Below, one piece after another: positions 56,717 through 64,000 of a stretch of 64,000 bases of DNA. The DNA is taken from positions 1 through 64,000 of the forward strand of contig DAIDHX010000071.1 in assembly GCA_027451885.1 (NCBI GenBank), read 5' to 3'. A program made the position numbers and the translations under genes. The stretch comes from Planctomycetales bacterium. GTDB taxonomy: Bacteria; Planctomycetota; Planctomycetia; Isosphaerales; Isosphaeraceae. Numbering within the stretch: position 1 is the stretch's first letter; each line of letters begins with the position of its first letter. The notes under the pieces are model-generated. The model worked only from the letters and a program-made list of their open reading frames with translations, was not told where the DNA came from and ran no database searches.

Positions 56717-57289
56717 GTGGTTCCCGCCAAGGACTTCAAGCGCAGGATGGTCGTGGAAATCGAAGGTGCGCCGCACATGATCGAACAGATTCAGGTGCAG
56801 ACGCCGTCGGCCCGAGGTGCGGCAACGCTCTACAAAATCAAGGCCCGGAACCTGAAGACCAAGAATCGCATTGAGAAAACGTACCGCGGCACCGATTCGC
56901 TCTCGGAATCAAGCTTCGAGCGCAGGCCCGTGCAGTTTCTTTACCGCGACCCAGAAGCGTTCCATTTCATGGATTCAGAGTCGTTCAACCAGTTCTCATT
57001 TACCCTTGAGGACCTGGGCGAACAGGCCTCGTTCATGACCGAGAACATGGCCGACATCGAGGCCCTTGTGGTTGATGACGAGGTGATCGCGATTGAGCTG
57101 CCCGACACCGTCGACCTGCCGATTGCGGAGACGGCTCCAGGCGTTCGAGGCAATTCCGCGACCGGGCGCACCAAGCCGGCGACACTGAGCACGGGCTTCA
57201 TTGTGCAGGTTCCAGAGCATCTCGAACCGGGCACGCTCGTTCGCGTCGACACGCGGACCGGCGAGTATCTCGGCCGGGCGAACTCGTGA
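56717..57289 (+). CDS. yeiP: Elongation factor P-like protein (YeiP/EfpL)
   Basis: 190 aa. Three EF-P domains are recognisable: a KOW-like N-domain (FKRRMVVEIEGAPHMIEQIQVQTPSARGAATLY region), a central OB domain (RRPVQFLYRDPEAFHFMD), and a C-terminal OB domain (VDLPIAETAPGVRGNSAT...KPATLSTGFIVQVPEHLEPGT). The loop tip reads PSARGAATLY, so Arg occupies the position that is the modified Lys in EF-P. This is the YeiP/EfpL signature, and the factor relieves ribosome stalling at difficult peptide sequences. The start is GTG at 56717, supported by the family N-terminus and a promoter 50 bases upstream. Confidence 0.9.
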   Translation: MVPAKDFKRRMVVEIEGAPHMIEQIQVQTPSARGAATLYKIKARNLKTKNRIEKTYRGTDSLSESSFERRPVQFLYRDPEAFHFMDSESFNQFSFTLEDLGEQASFMTENMADIEALVVDDEVIAIELPDTVDLPIAETAPGVRGNSATGRTKPATLSTGFIVQVPEHLEPGTLVRVDTRTGEYLGRANS

Positions 57290-57317
57290 GATCGCGCCCG
57301 AATTCCCGGTTGCCTGC

Positions 57318-59237
57318 TCAATTTCCCCCGCCCGGGATGATCGGGAAAATCACCCGCGACAGATGACCTGCGTCATGGTGCAGCGTGTTCTGCGCCGGCT
57401 GCATTCTTCGAAAGTCTCCGAGAGCTTCCCCCGTGTTGGGATTGCGATCGAACCTGGGATAGTTGCTGCTCGACACGTCAACGCGAATCCGGCTCCCCTT
57501 CTTGAAGACGTTTGAGGTGGGGTAAAGCGTGACCACTGCCTCGACAATCTCGCCCGGCGTGAGCGGCCTCGCCTGGTGGTCGAGCCCCTCTCGGTATCGC
57601 ATGCGGAGGATCGAGTCGCCCAGATTGAGTGCAAATCCCAGGGGGTAGTCGGGGTTCGGTGGAATCTCCTCGATGAGTTTCACCGTGAAATCGGTGTCAG
57701 GGGCGTCCGAGCTGACGAACAGGCGCGCCTCGACGGTTCCTGTGACCTCGACTTCGTTCTCGAGCGGCTCGGTGCGGAAGACGAGGACGTCCCTGCGCTC
57801 GGCAAGCGGCAGGCGGTTCTGTGCGGCGTGGGTGTCTTCGCGCGCCCGCTGGTCGTACCCTCCGTTGGTGATGAGCCCCTGGTTCGATGAGATATTCCCG
57901 CCGATGGTCGGCACGGGGTGCGCAGGGTCGTAGGTGTATGTTGTGGCGAAGGCGGGCTCGGTCTGGGGCTCGCGGGCAAGCCGGCCGTCGCTGTGAAGAT
58001 AAAACGCAGTCGGGCGCGTGCGAGCAAGGGGCCACTCGCGCTCGGCTCGCCACCGGCCGCCGTGGAGCAATCGTCCCGCGGGCGACTTTCGGTCGTCGCC
58101 GCTCCCCATCACATAGATCAGGACAGGCGGGTCATCCCCGGCGACCCCAGTTGTCTCGCCCATCCAGCGGTCGTACCACCGGAGACGAAACGCCAGCAAG
58201 TTGATCGCGGCGTCCCGGGAAAACTCAACCTCACCCGCCACGTTCGACTCCTGAGATCCGTGCACCCACGGACCAATCACCAGTCTTTGCGGCGATTTCT
58301 TGGCCCTGGAAAGCGCCTGGTAGCTGAGCACCGTCTGCCGGGTCCAGGAGTCGTACCAACCCGTCACATGGAGCACGGGCACATCGGCATATTTGTCGAC
58401 ATGATCCACCACAGACATTCCCCGGGCATGCCACAAGGGGGCTTCGGGGCCGCTGCGTAGCGCTTCGACCAGCCACGCCTCGTACTCGGGAGCCACCTTG
58501 AGCGGGCTCAGTCCCGCGCGGAGTGGAAGCGAGTCGACGTGCTCCCGAATCCTACGCCCATTCTCGATGAGCGCGTCCCTGAGCGCAGGGTTGGCCAGTG
58601 CCGCTCGGCTGTTAGGCGCTCCAGTTTGAAAGATCCAGTTCATGAATCGCAGCTCGAACGCGCCCCCGTGTCGCATTCCGCTAACCCCGCAATTCGCGAG
58701 CGCATCAATCGGAATCAGCGTGGTCAAGTGCGGGGGCCGCAGCTCCGCGAGTGCGTGCTGAGTCCCTCCCGGATAACTCGTCCCAAACGTCCCAATCTTG
58801 CCATTCGACCAGGGTTGCGCGGCGATCCATTCCACGACGTCGTACCCGTCAGCCGGGTCATCGGCCATCATCCGCCAGCTTCCCTCGCTGGCGTATCGGC
58901 CCCGGACGTCGTTGGCCACGACCACGTAACCTCGCTGTGCGTAATACCAGCCCTCGCGCTCCGCGCCTCGCTTGTTATAAGGAGTGCGTGTCAGAAGCGT
59001 GGGGAACCGAGACCCTTGCTTAACCAGTGCACCCGCGGGTCGATAAAGATCGACGGCCAGCTTCGTCCCGTCACGTACCACGACCGCCTTGTCATGCTCG
59101 ATCGCAACGTCATAAGTTGCTGCTTTGTTAGTGACTTGCGGAGCTTGAGCAAGCGCACGCGGCGCGGCGAGGCTGGTCACGATGCCAAACCCAAGCACGA
59201 TCCGCGCTCTCAATTGAATCACACGTTTGCTGTCCAT
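57318..59237 (-). CDS. Exported CocE/NonD-family serine hydrolase (X-Pro dipeptidyl-peptidase S15-like)
   Basis: 639 aa. A signal peptide ends near residue 30 (APRALA). An alpha/beta-hydrolase domain shows DGTKLAVDLYRP, the oxyanion segment DVRGRYASEGSW, and nucleophile Ser154 in GTSYPGGTQ. The His is probably in the GPWVHGSQ segment. The C-terminal 200 residues are a jelly-roll domain (XPDPII C-terminal type; SRIRVDVSSSNYPRFDRNPNTG). The family includes cocaine esterase, glutaryl-7-ACA acylase and Xaa-Pro peptidases; the substrate is unknown. GGAG lies about eight bases before the ATG. It is convergent with efpL, 28 bases away. Confidence 0.88.
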   Translation of the reverse strand: MDSKRVIQLRARIVLGFGIVTSLAAPRALAQAPQVTNKAATYDVAIEHDKAVVVRDGTKLAVDLYRPAGALVKQGSRFPTLLTRTPYNKRGAEREGWYYAQRGYVVVANDVRGRYASEGSWRMMADDPADGYDVVEWIAAQPWSNGKIGTFGTSYPGGTQHALAELRPPHLTTLIPIDALANCGVSGMRHGGAFELRFMNWIFQTGAPNSRAALANPALRDALIENGRRIREHVDSLPLRAGLSPLKVAPEYEAWLVEALRSGPEAPLWHARGMSVVDHVDKYADVPVLHVTGWYDSWTRQTVLSYQALSRAKKSPQRLVIGPWVHGSQESNVAGEVEFSRDAAINLLAFRLRWYDRWMGETTGVAGDDPPVLIYVMGSGDDRKSPAGRLLHGGRWRAEREWPLARTRPTAFYLHSDGRLAREPQTEPAFATTYTYDPAHPVPTIGGNISSNQGLITNGGYDQRAREDTHAAQNRLPLAERRDVLVFRTEPLENEVEVTGTVEARLFVSSDAPDTDFTVKLIEEIPPNPDYPLGFALNLGDSILRMRYREGLDHQARPLTPGEIVEAVVTLYPTSNVFKKGSRIRVDVSSSNYPRFDRNPNTGEALGDFRRMQPAQNTLHHDAGHLSRVIFPIIPGGGN

Positions 59238-59626
59238 GGCTTGCTCCAGACGTCACGAGGCATTCCGCTTTGACGTCTCATTCTCCGAGGTCACCCGTCC
59301 AACGCAAGGAATCTGTCCGGTTCCCTTGAGGTAGGACGAGAGAGCCCTGGCACCATTGACTGCACGCACGCGTGGTTCGTATCATTGGGTCATTCAAGAA
59401 CGAAATTGACCTCGATGTTTGGTTTGGATTTGATAAAGAGTGTCGTGGTGGCGAATGCGGGGTCGGCATCCTAGATTAAGTGCGGTAGAAGGTGGGCGTG
59501 CGATCGATTCGGGCGATTTGCTCGTATTCTTGGAAGTAGGGTGGTTGCGGTCTGACCGGATTGGCCGATGGAAGGCAATAGGATTGGTGTAAAGCCAGGG
59601 CGATTCGACACCAGAAGGTGGTGATC
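59238..59626. other. Divergent intergenic region before the sigma-like gene
   Basis: 389 bases. A possible plus-strand promoter is TTGACC (59406-59411), 17-base spacer, TTTGAT (59429-59434). An AGAAGG at 59613-59618 would serve a GTG start at 59627. No other element was recognised. Confidence 0.45.
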
Positions 59627-60463
59627 GTGGGCGTGGGCGACGACGGGAAAGCGCGAGCTCGGCGTGAGTATCGGCCGAGCCTTGAGGGTCTGGAGGCGGT
59701 GCGGCTGTTGTCGGCCGGCCAGACTCAGGCGTTCTCGCACGTATCGCCCTCGCTGGAGAGTAACTCCGCGGGGGGAGACGGCGCGGAGCCGTCGGCCCAT
59801 CGCGTGCGGGAGTCGCTGGCGAAGGCCGCGTGGGACGCTGCGCTCGTTGAGTCGAGCGTGTCGGACCTGCTGGCCGAGCAGCCCGCGGCGGTCTCGAAGT
59901 CTGAGCCGACGATTCAGGCGCCGAGTGATCCCGCCTCGGTTTCCACCGGTCTTGCTCAACTTGGCAAGTATTTGAATCGAGCCTGGTACCGCGCGGGAAT
60001 CCCCACGCAGTATCACGACGATAGCTCGCAGGCGGTCTACGAAACCCTGCTCAGGACAATGGGGCGGCCGCGCTTCGAGTCGCTGGTCTCAACGGTGGGC
60101 GTGTCGCGCGTCAAGGACGTCTTCAATCGCGACACGAGCCAGGGCGTTGCATTCTTCCGCGCGGTGGATATGGTGAAAAAGCGGGCTCAGCGTGAGCGGA
60201 TCCACACGTCGCTGGATGCTGTGAATGCGTCGGCCGATCTTGCGCGGCAGGAGCACTCCAGCTCGCTGCGCGAGGCCCTGCGCGAGGCGATCGCCCACAA
60301 TCTGAGTGCCCGCGAAGCCGCGCTGATCCAGGACACGCTCGCCGGCAAGACGCCCGCGGAGATCGCCAGCTCCTGGGGTGTCACTCCCAAGACCGTTAGC
60401 AACGAAAAGTCCCGCGTTCTGCAAAAACTGCGGGACGCACTCGTCGATCACGAGCTGAACTGA
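59627..60463 (+). CDS. Sigma-70 region 4-like protein with surface-motif-like N-terminus
   Basis: About 278 aa. The C-terminal 60 residues (LSAREAALIQDTLAGKTPAEIASSWGVTPKTVSNEKSRVLQKL) are a helix-turn-helix typical of sigma region 4 or LuxR-like regulators. A middle section (YHDDSSQAVYETLLRTMGR, VAFFRAVDMVKKRAQRER) resembles a reduced sigma region 2. Oddly, residues 12-30 read RREYRPSLEGLEAVRLLSA, close to the LExLExRxLLSA motif of extracellular planctomycete proteins. GTG at 59627 has AGAAGG eight bases upstream; GTG at 59618 or 59621 is possible. It is followed by several overlapping small genes. Whether it binds RNA polymerase is unknown. Confidence 0.65.
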   Translation: MGVGDDGKARARREYRPSLEGLEAVRLLSAGQTQAFSHVSPSLESNSAGGDGAEPSAHRVRESLAKAAWDAALVESSVSDLLAEQPAAVSKSEPTIQAPSDPASVSTGLAQLGKYLNRAWYRAGIPTQYHDDSSQAVYETLLRTMGRPRFESLVSTVGVSRVKDVFNRDTSQGVAFFRAVDMVKKRAQRERIHTSLDAVNASADLARQEHSSSLREALREAIAHNLSAREAALIQDTLAGKTPAEIASSWGVTPKTVSNEKSRVLQKLRDALVDHELN

Positions 60464-60515
60464 CCCTCGTCGTATGTAATACCGAAGCGACTTTGGCGCG
60501 CATCGACTGGGAGCA

Positions 60516-60629
60516 ATGCACCAGGTGAAGTCGATCGCGGAGCTCAAGATGCTGATGAGCAAGAGCGACGACGAGCTAAGAGAGCTTGCCAGGACCGACC
60601 CGCGATTCAAGAAGGTGATCCGCCAATGA
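60516..60629 (+). CDS. 37-residue hypothetical peptide
   Basis: The ATG at 60516 is preceded by GGGAG about five bases upstream. It encodes a highly charged helical peptide (SIAELKMLMSKSDDELRELA) ending in a basic stretch (RFKKVIRQ). Its stop overlaps the start of the next gene as ATGA, an arrangement that suggests translational coupling. I do not recognise a family; the small size means coding status rests on the ribosome-binding site and the overlap. Confidence 0.5.
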   Translation: MHQVKSIAELKMLMSKSDDELRELARTDPRFKKVIRQ

Positions 60630-60994
60630 GCGTGACCATGCTGTTTGGAGACGACCAGATATCGGAGCAAGTCGCCACGAATCGGGGCTGGGTCGACTTC
60701 CTGGACTGGATCACCGACGACGAGGACGACGAAATGCTCGAGCGTTGCCCGGTCTTGCTCGCACTTGCTGAGCATCACGAATGCACCGACCTCGCGGGGC
60801 TGACGAAGGAAATCGACGAGCTGGTCAAGTCGGGCGACGTCGAAGATGAGACGATCAAAAGCACGTTGATCGGCATCGCCGGCTTCGCCAAAAAGTATAA
60901 GGCCGAGCGGTACGCAATTATCGGCGAGCGTTCGATTGATGAGTATGACGAGGACGGGAATCCGATCGAGACGGACGACGACGACGACGACTAA
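60626..60994 (+). CDS. Acidic hypothetical protein, N-terminal part (frame interrupted by TAA)
   Basis: 122 aa up to the TAA at 60992-60994. Residues 1-90 look folded and helical (GWVDFLDWITDD, LERCPVLLALAEHHECTDLAGLTKEIDELV, STLIGIAGFAKKYKAERYAIIGE). The end is a run of Asp. Immediately after the TAA the same frame continues as Asp-Glu codons to 61324, so the stop probably interrupts a longer gene of about 232 codons. Its start overlaps the 37-residue gene by four bases. Function is unknown and no homologue is recognised. Confidence 0.6.
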   Translation: MSVTMLFGDDQISEQVATNRGWVDFLDWITDDEDDEMLERCPVLLALAEHHECTDLAGLTKEIDELVKSGDVEDETIKSTLIGIAGFAKKYKAERYAIIGERSIDEYDEDGNPIETDDDDDD

Positions 60995-61036
60995 GACGAA
61001 GACGAGGACGAGGACGAAGACGAAGACGAGGACGAA
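60970..61036 (+). repeat. Low-complexity GAC/GAA/GAG codon tract
   Basis: About 22 consecutive Asp/Glu codons broken once by TAA at 60992-60994. Such triplet tracts expand and contract by slippage. Here the reading frame is preserved on both sides of the stop. Confidence 0.8.
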
Positions 61037-61324
61037 ACCACGCGAGCGCTTCAGGTGGAAGGCGGCAGCGAGCCCATCGAGTATGACGAGCGCCCTCCAG
61101 CCACGCGGGGCGGCGAGACCGAGGACAACACCGCCGAGGAAGACGAACCGCACGAGACCGATGATCCCGAGGACGTCGATGTCACATCCCCGGCACGATC
61201 AACTCCGGAGCGCGAGGACTACGACTACGACCGTGAGCCGGCCAACGACGCGGCCGACACGGAAGAGACCGAGGAATACGAGGGAATGACCAGCGATGAC
61301 TACGAGCCAGAGAAGGGCAAGTGA
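60995..61324 (+). pseudogene. Downstream in-frame continuation of the acidic gene
   Basis: The frame of the 60626 gene remains open for 109 sense codons after the TAA. They encode a strongly acidic, probably disordered segment (alternating Asp/Glu, then PIEYDERPPATRGGETEDN and EDYDYDREPANDAADTEE). It ends in TGA, overlapping a GTG of the next ORF. Translation could restart at GTG 61055, but no ribosome-binding site is evident. It is best read as the C-terminal half of a gene with a nonsense change, or of a readthrough product. Confidence 0.5.
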
Positions 61325-61626
61325 ACGAGCGGACGTTACTTAATATCGTCCGCGCCACGGTGGCCTTGAAGAAGGCCCGCATGGCTCGTGCGCGGCTGCA
61401 CAAGGCGCGGACGGCGTTTTCTCCCCTGGGCGACTCACGGCGAAGTCTCGGGCGTCGTTTCGTCCGAGGCTGGCGTGCACGCCTGGAAATCGCCAGAGGG
61501 ATGCGAGTCCGAGAGACCATTGACCAGGGGAGCCCTGGTTCGGTTGTTTCTGGTCTGATCGTTTTCGAACTCGCGGTCGTAGAGCTCGAGATTGTTATGC
61601 TCGTGCCCGGGATTTTCCGAGATTGA
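61321..61626 (+). CDS. Doubtful basic ORF overlapping the terC tail
   Basis: 101 codons starting at GTG, overlapping the previous stop as GTGA. The first 38 residues are strongly basic and helical (IVRATVALKKARMARARLHKAR). From 61435 on it is antisense to the C-terminal tail of the terC gene and becomes hydrophobic. The basic segment following an acidic partner is suggestive, but the remainder may be a shadow of terC. Low confidence. Confidence 0.25.
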   Translation: MNERTLLNIVRATVALKKARMARARLHKARTAFSPLGDSRRSLGRRFVRGWRARLEIARGMRVRETIDQGSPGSVVSGLIVFELAVVELEIVMLVPGIFRD

Positions 61627-62328
61627 CCGCGGCTTCACGAGCATGCTGGCGATGGCGATGACGACCATCCCGGTCCAGAAGACCGATTCCGGCATCCGGG
61701 AGGCGATCCATTCGGCCGTGTCGAGGCTGCTCAGAACCAGCTTGATCCCAATCCAGGCGACGAGGATGTACGCCCCCTCGGCCAGGCCGGGAAAGCGGTC
61801 GAGCAAGAGCACGAAGTAGCGGACCACGAACCGCATCGTGATGATGCCCAGCACTCCGCCCACATAAACGATGAAATACTTGCCGTTATCGCCGAAGCGA
61901 TCCGGGAAATCCTTGGCCATGGCCACTGCCGCGAGAATCGAGTCGATCGAGAAAGCGACGTCCGCGAGGGTGACGGAGACAACGGTTCGCCAGATCCCAC
62001 CGCTGCGGAGTTCGGCGGTCGAAGCCGGATCTTCGTGTTTGGAGCGAACGAAGTGGTCGATTGTCAGATAAATCAGGTACGCGCCGCCGAAGAACTGGAA
62101 GATCCAGAATTTGAAAAGAATCGCCGAGAGCAAGACTCCGACGAACCGGAAACCAATCGCTCCCCAGATCCCATAACGGAGGACGCGTTTCTGCTCGTCC
62201 TTGGGTAGGTGGCGGACCATGGCCGCCAGCACGAGCGCGTTGTCCGCGCTCAGGAGCCCTTCAAAAAAGACCAGCACTCCGATGTACCAGAGGATGAGCG
62301 GTAGATCGGAGAGCGTGAATGGGAACAT
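61435..62328 (-). CDS. TerC-family integral membrane protein
   Basis: 297 aa with about seven membrane helices. Conserved acidic motifs lie within helices: FFEGLLSADNALVLAAMV near residue 20-38 and VTLADVAFSIDSILAAVAM near 120-140. These define the TerC/Alx family, linked to tellurite resistance and, in recent work, manganese export coupled to metalation of exported proteins. Residues after about 233 form a hydrophilic tail (HEHNNLELYDREFENDQTRN) longer than usual for the family and antisense to another ORF. The start at 62328 has AGG just upstream and matches the family N-terminus; the ATG at 62379 adds 17 unlikely residues. Confidence 0.87.
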   Translation of the reverse strand: MFPFTLSDLPLILWYIGVLVFFEGLLSADNALVLAAMVRHLPKDEQKRVLRYGIWGAIGFRFVGVLLSAILFKFWIFQFFGGAYLIYLTIDHFVRSKHEDPASTAELRSGGIWRTVVSVTLADVAFSIDSILAAVAMAKDFPDRFGDNGKYFIVYVGGVLGIITMRFVVRYFVLLLDRFPGLAEGAYILVAWIGIKLVLSSLDTAEWIASRMPESVFWTGMVVIAIASMLVKPRSISENPGHEHNNLELYDREFENDQTRNNRTRAPLVNGLSDSHPSGDFQACTPASDETTPETSP

Positions 62329-62512
62329 TCCTATCGACCTCGAGCAAATCCTGGGTTGCGAGCATGCAAGGCTGGCCAAAGGGGCGGGCGGCCGTCGAGC
62401 GCGCCGTGGTGCTGGTCCGGGATGTTATCTTACATCGAATGCGCCACGGATTGCGAACGCTCGACCGCCGGCGATTCCACCGGGCTCCTGTTGTTTCCCC
62501 AGGTAACCACGC

Positions 62513-64000
62513 GTGAGCAGCGAGCAGCGACAGACGAGCGGCCGGAGCACGCGGTGGATTCCGTGGGGGCTTGGAGCGGTTGCGCTCCTGGCTGTGCTTG
62601 CAACCGTGGCGGGGCCAGGAATCACGGTCGATGAGCCGCTCGACGTGCGCCCTGGGCGGAATTACGTCGCCACATTGCTCAAGCAGGGCTGGCGCAGCTT
62701 GCAGCCCGACCTGGTTGCTCAGGTCTACGCCGACAATGCCGAGCATCCTCCCCTCGGGCGCTGGCTGCTCGGCATCGCGTCGAGCGTTTTCGAGCCGGTG
62801 GAAGTACTCTGGAAAGGCCCAGATCCCACAGGAACTTACGTGCTCGCGGGGCGGGTCGCCCCCGCCGTGTGCTTTGCATTGCTCGTCACCCTGGTCTCCC
62901 GCGCGGCGGGACGGTGGGGCAACGCCGCGGCCGCCAGCGCGGGACTCGCGCTTTTGCTCTCTCCACGCGCATTCGGGCATGCCCACCTCGGTGCGCTTGA
63001 TACCTTCCTCTGCCTCTTCTGGACGCTTGCCCTGCTTTCGCTTGAGCGCGCAGGACGCGTTCCACGCCCTCTGCTCGCCACCATCCTCGCCGGCCTCTGC
63101 TGGTCCCTTGCGCTGCTCACCAAGATCCATGCCTGGTTTCTGCCGCTCTTTGCCTTGCCGCTCTTTCTCGCGCGCTTCTCCATACGCAAGGCGCTTGCCC
63201 TGACGGGGCTTTGGCTGGGAGTCGGGCTCGCAGGCTTTTTTGCAGGTTGGCCCTGGCTCTGGTTCGATAGCAAGGCCAGGCTGCTTGCATATCTGGGAAC
63301 AGGCGTCGACCGAACCCCGATCCTCGTCGAGTACCTTGGCCGCGTGCTCCAGGATCGCAATGTTCCCTGGCATTACCCCATCGTCTATTTCTTGCTCACC
63401 ACCCCGCTCGGCTTTCTCTTGCTCGGTTTCGCGGGGATCGGGAGCACGCTCGCACGCGACTCCGCGCGCACGCTCGGGCGGGCGGCGATGGCGGTGGTCG
63501 CGTTTTTTCTTGCCCTCTTCGCTTGTCTCAGCCCGGTTTACGACCAGGATCGGCTTTTTCTCGTCGTCGTTCCCTTCTGGGCGATCCTGGTTGGACTGGG
63601 ATTCCAGCGCTTCTGGACGCGTTTTCAATCCCGGGCGGCACGCGGGCTTGCGTGCCTGCTTCTGGCCGGTCAGGGCGTTGGCATTGCGACCACGCATCCC
63701 TTTGAACTGAGTTATTACAACAGCCTGCTCGGGCCCGCGAGCCTGCGGACCGCCGTCCGGCTCGGGCTCGAGCCGACTTACTGGAACGACGCCGTCGATC
63801 CCGCGCTCCTCGATCGCCTGGCGCAGGCCGCGCCCGCCGGCGCGCGTCCAGCGCTCGTTCCCTCCCTCTATCCCGGACAGGGGATTTTCACGACATCGCG
63901 TTCGCTTGTGCAAAAGGACATCATCCTCGCCGACCAGGAAGCGGCCGGATCCGCCGAATGGGTCGTCGTCTCCCGCCGCACGGCTTACTGGCCCAGGGCA
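62513..64000 (+). CDS. GT39-like membrane glycosyltransferase (3' end outside window)
   Basis: At least 496 residues, open to the window edge. A TAA lies three codons before the GTG at 62513, so this is the first possible start; AGG lies about nine bases upstream. After one N-terminal helix comes TVDEPLDVRPG, the acidic loop expected in PMT/ArnT-type enzymes. The NAEHPPLGRWLLGI and FGHAHLGALDTFLCLFWTLALLSLERA segments recall the conserved HPPLG region and second acidic loop. Several further helices follow. It is divergent from terC by 184 bases. A 550-codon open frame on the opposite strand here is a GC-rich shadow. Confidence 0.8.
   Translation, partial: MSSEQRQTSGRSTRWIPWGLGAVALLAVLATVAGPGITVDEPLDVRPGRNYVATLLKQGWRSLQPDLVAQVYADNAEHPPLGRWLLGIASSVFEPVEVLWKGPDPTGTYVLAGRVAPAVCFALLVTLVSRAAGRWGNAAAASAGLALLLSPRAFGHAHLGALDTFLCLFWTLALLSLERAGRVPRPLLATILAGLCWSLALLTKIHAWFLPLFALPLFLARFSIRKALALTGLWLGVGLAGFFAGWPWLWFDSKARLLAYLGTGVDRTPILVEYLGRVLQDRNVPWHYPIVYFLLTTPLGFLLLGFAGIGSTLARDSARTLGRAAMAVVAFFLALFACLSPVYDQDRLFLVVVPFWAILVGLGFQRFWTRFQSRAARGLACLLLAGQGVGIATTHPFELSYYNSLLGPASLRTAVRLGLEPTYWNDAVDPALLDRLAQAAPAGARPALVPSLYPGQGIFTTSRSLVQKDIILADQEAAGSAEWVVVSRRTAYWPRA

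Noticed and set aside
60970-61036. Triplet tract as a CRISPR or tandem-repeat array
   Set aside because: Units are single Asp/Glu codons within a coding frame, with no spacer-repeat structure.
62261-63913. 550-codon minus-strand open frame
   Set aside because: Composition is Arg/Glu/Pro/Gln-rich without motifs, typical of an antisense frame in GC-rich DNA, and it conflicts with the GT39-like gene and with the terC start.

Overview
This window looks like a chromosomal segment of a planctomycete, most likely a relative of the Isosphaeraceae. This is inferred from protein style, with no database search. The support is GC-rich DNA; a planctomycete-type N-terminal surface motif (LExLExRxLLS-like) at 45024 and, in degenerate form, at 59627; giant secreted or anchored proteins (Ser/Thr kinase with beta-helix ectodomain, FG-GAP/UnbV lipoprotein, G8-domain protein); an ECF sigma factor of the type abundant in planctomycetes; and many GT39-like membrane glycosyltransferases. 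There is no integrase, transposase, CRISPR array or rRNA operon.

Layout. 1-3.4 kb: tail of a secreted protein, a metallophosphoesterase and asparagine synthase (asnB). 3.6-10.6 kb: an HtrA-like protease, the dnaG-rpoD pair behind a near-consensus promoter, a coiled-coil zinc-ribbon protein and thioredoxin. 10.7-14.3 kb: trpF, rnc, a membrane protein and deoC. 14.3-20.5 kb (minus strand): rpiA, tRNA-Pro, a degenerate histidine-kinase-like protein, parB, pncB and a GT39 protein. 20.7-25.1 kb: a histone-deacetylase-fold enzyme, tRNA-Glu, a DJ-1/PfpI protein, csrA, an ECF sigma factor, two tRNA-Arg genes and an SDR. 25.3-39.2 kb: a run of large signalling, secreted or envelope proteins. 39-44.6 kb (minus strand): a tightly overlapping operon of proS, a 96-aa membrane protein, a WecA/MraY-like transferase and an O-antigen-ligase/TPR protein. 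45-49.6 kb: a planctomycete surface protein and a pair of 3'-5' exoribonucleases (YhaM-like, RNase R). 49.6-59.2 kb: a small zinc ribbon, a HEAT-repeat protein, GT39, DUF1015, ahcY, an EF-P-like protein (YeiP/EfpL) and a CocE-type hydrolase. 59.6-61.6 kb: an unusual compact module of overlapping small genes. 61.4-64 kb: a TerC protein and a GT39-like gene that runs off the end.

How genes fit together. dnaG-rpoD is a replication/transcription core unit. yhaM-rnr and rnc cover RNA turnover and processing. The proS-linked operon and the GT39 proteins point to heavy investment in envelope glycans. Near-consensus sigma-70 promoters are visible upstream of dnaG, trxA, yhaM and efpL, and the tRNA promoters share an 18-bp spacer.

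The least explained region is 59.6-61.6 kb. There a sigma-region-4-like protein carrying a surface-protein-like N-terminus precedes a 37-codon gene, an extremely acidic gene split by one in-frame TAA, and a short basic ORF, with three of these joined by start/stop overlaps. Function there is unknown.
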